DNA of 64,000 nt from Ralstonia thomasii (GTDB lineage: Bacteria > Pseudomonadota > Gammaproteobacteria > Burkholderiales > Burkholderiaceae), in assembly GCF_958405895.1 (NCBI RefSeq), contig NZ_CATZAR010000008.1; one strand, written 5' to 3'. Position numbers and translations under genes: made by a program. Of this stretch, positions 62,573 to 64,000 are shown piece after piece (the first letter of the stretch is position 1; every line of letters begins with the position of its first letter). A model generated the notes under the pieces. The model did no database searches, was not told where the DNA came from, and was given only the letters and a program-made list of their open reading frames with translations.

Positions 62573-63844
62573 ATGCTTTACCAGCTTCACGAATTCCAGC
62601 GCGCCCTGCTCAGCCCCATGACAGCTTGGGCCCAAGCGACTGCCAAGACCTTCACCAACCCACTGAGTCCGCTGTCTCTGATGCCCGGCGCACAACGCTA
62701 CGCTGCGGGCTACGAGCTGCTGTACCGCCTGGGCAAGGAGTACGAGAAGCCAGAATTCGGCATCCGCTCCGTCAAATCCAACGGCCGGGACATTCCCATC
62801 GTCGAGCAGACCATCGTCGAGAAGCCGTTCTGCCGCCTGATCCGCTTCAAGCGCTACGCCGACGACGCCGAGACCATCAAGCTGCTCAAGGATGAACCGA
62901 TCGTGCTGGTGTGTGCGCCGCTTTCGGGCCACCACTCCACGCTGCTGCGCGACACCGTGCGCACGCTGTTGCAGGATCACAAGGTGTACGTGACCGACTG
63001 GATCGACGCTCGCATGGTGCCGACCGAGGAAGGCGCCTTCCACCTGTCGGACTACATCAACTACATCCGCGAGTTCATCAACCACATTGGCGCCGACAAG
63101 CTGCACGTGATCTCGGTGTGCCAGCCGACCGTGCCCGTGCTGGCCGCCATCTCGTTGATGGCCTCGGACGGCGAGAAGACGCCGCGCACGATGACCATGA
63201 TGGGCGGCCCGATCGACGCCCGCAAGAGCCCGACCGCCGTCAACTCGCTGGCGACCAACAAGGCGCACAGCTGGTTCGAGAACAACGTGATCTACACGGT
63301 GCCGGCCAACTATCCGGGTCATGGCCGCAAGGTGTATCCGGGCTTCCTGCAGCACGCCGGCTTCGTAGCCATGAACCCGGACCGCCACCTGTCATCGCAC
63401 TACGATTACTACCTGAACCTGATCGAGGGTGACACGGAAGACGCTGAGGCCCACGTGCGCTTCTACGACGAGTACAACGCCGTGCTGGACATGGCCGCCG
63501 AGTATTACCTGGAGACCATCCGCGACGTATTTCAGGAGTTCCACCTGGCCAACGGCACGTGGGTGGTAGAAGGCAAGCCGGTGCGTCCGCAGGACATCAA
63601 GAGCACCGCGCTCTTCACCATCGAAGGCGAACTGGACGACATCTCCGGCAGCGGCCAGACGGAAGCAGCGCATGGCCTGTGCACCGGCATCCCGAACGCG
63701 CGCAAGCAGCACCTGACGGCGCCCAAGTGCGGCCACTACGGCATCTTCTCGGGTCGCCGCTGGCGCGAGCAGGTATATCCGCAGTTGCGTGATTTCATCC
63801 GCCGCTATGACGAGAATGCTCCTCGTATCAAGGCTGTCGCCTGA
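62573..63844 (+). CDS. phaZ: Intracellular poly(3-hydroxybutyrate) depolymerase
   Basis: PhaZ mobilises stored PHB granules. The 423-residue protein has the catalytic cysteine Cys183 in SVCQPTVP, the same number as C. necator PhaZ1, and no signal peptide. LIEGDTEDAEAHVRFYDEY and CGHYGIFSGRRW with the catalytic histidine are also typical. Other pha genes are not in the window. It ends at a strong terminator. Confidence 0.95.
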   Translation: MLYQLHEFQRALLSPMTAWAQATAKTFTNPLSPLSLMPGAQRYAAGYELLYRLGKEYEKPEFGIRSVKSNGRDIPIVEQTIVEKPFCRLIRFKRYADDAETIKLLKDEPIVLVCAPLSGHHSTLLRDTVRTLLQDHKVYVTDWIDARMVPTEEGAFHLSDYINYIREFINHIGADKLHVISVCQPTVPVLAAISLMASDGEKTPRTMTMMGGPIDARKSPTAVNSLATNKAHSWFENNVIYTVPANYPGHGRKVYPGFLQHAGFVAMNPDRHLSSHYDYYLNLIEGDTEDAEAHVRFYDEYNAVLDMAAEYYLETIRDVFQEFHLANGTWVVEGKPVRPQDIKSTALFTIEGELDDISGSGQTEAAHGLCTGIPNARKQHLTAPKCGHYGIFSGRRWREQVYPQLRDFIRRYDENAPRIKAVA

Positions 63845-63860
63845 CCCTGAAGCCCCCAAG

Positions 63861-63889
63861 AAAAAGCCTCGCAACCGCGAGGCTTTTTT
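63861..63889 (+). terminator. Intrinsic terminator of phaZ
   Basis: AAAAAGCCTCGC and GCGAGGCTTTTT form a 12-base perfect stem around AACC, with one further T. Confidence 0.93.
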
Positions 63890-63897
63890 GTTGTGCG

Positions 63898-64000
63898 TGA
63901 CCCGTCCTGAATAAGGTTGACACTTTTTCCCCGCCAGGGAGTGAGGGTCAAGATGGACGGGCAGAAGAAGCGAACGCAGAGGGACTACACGCTGGCTTTT
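63898..64000 (+). mobile_element. Left end of an IS3-like insertion sequence (cut by window)
   Basis: From 63898 the sequence reads TGACCCGTCCTG and, 14 bases later, GTTGACAC; many IS3-family ends start TGA and hold GACAC about 20 bases in. A transposase frame follows. The right end, target duplication and family group lie outside. Confidence 0.7.
63953..64000 (+). CDS. IS3-type transposase OrfA, N-terminal fragment
   Basis: Sixteen codons are visible from ATG 63953 (MDGQKKRTQRDYTLAF) to the window end. GAGGGTC stands before the ATG. The basic start with YTLAF resembles the OrfA helix-turn-helix N-terminus of IS3-family transposases. Length cannot be judged. Confidence 0.65.
   Translation, partial: MDGQKKRTQRDYTLAF

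Overview
The window is a stretch of core chromosome from a beta-proteobacterium of the Burkholderiaceae, most likely Ralstonia or a close relative. GC is high. The support is an EF-P/EarP pair, an rpoE-rseA-rseB-mucD stress operon, an intracellular PHB depolymerase with the Cys183 nucleophile of Cupriavidus necator PhaZ1, and protein-level resemblance. The species assignment is inference. About 60 genes are packed tightly, with many 4-base ATGA overlaps. No prophage, CRISPR array, tRNA or rRNA was seen. The only mobile DNA is the first 103 bases of an apparent IS3-like element at the right edge.

Layout. 1-1626: end of earP, then efp. 1653-21385 (minus strand): a long conserved block. In transcription order it reads yceD, rpmF, plsX, fabH, fabD, fabG, acpP, fabF (fatty acid synthesis); a YgfX-like membrane protein; rpoE, rseA, rseB, mucD and a glutaredoxin-like gene (envelope stress); then lepA, lepB, a DUF4845 gene, rnc, era, recO, pdxJ, acpS and nagZ (translation, secretion, RNA processing, B6 and ACP activation). 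21579-26128: maf and an RsmI-like methylase on plus, facing sppA, a Rieske protein, gph and rluC on minus. 26129-29967: a 741-base leader region and rne (RNase E). 30026-33638: moaA, mobA, moeA (molybdenum cofactor) and a small membrane protein. 33664-39697 (minus): rmuC, a 2-hydroxyacid dehydrogenase, a Na+/H+ antiporter-like protein, a lone LutC-family gene and pncB. 39844-44374: prfB with its programmed frameshift, an SDR gene, lysS and a glycine-zipper protein. 44402-50497 (minus): a complete isc operon, iscR-iscS-iscU-iscA-DUF3565-hscB-hscA-fdx-iscX, with a recognisable IscR site over the promoter. 50743-56487: a ribose operon, rbsB-A-C-R-K, with a LacI-type operator. 56484-60833 (minus): a multi-membrane-span 'site-specific recombinase' family protein and uvrB. 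61170-63889: an aromatic aminotransferase and phaZ. 63898-64000: IS left end.

I found no wholly new system. The points most worth a second look are regulatory or small: a Cys/His-rich DUF3565 protein inside the isc operon; a lengthened Cys spacing in the IscR cluster loop; a perfect inverted repeat over the moaA promoter; a strong hairpin in the rne leader; a perfect terminator hairpin between rpmF and plsX; and a YgfX-like gene just before rpoE.
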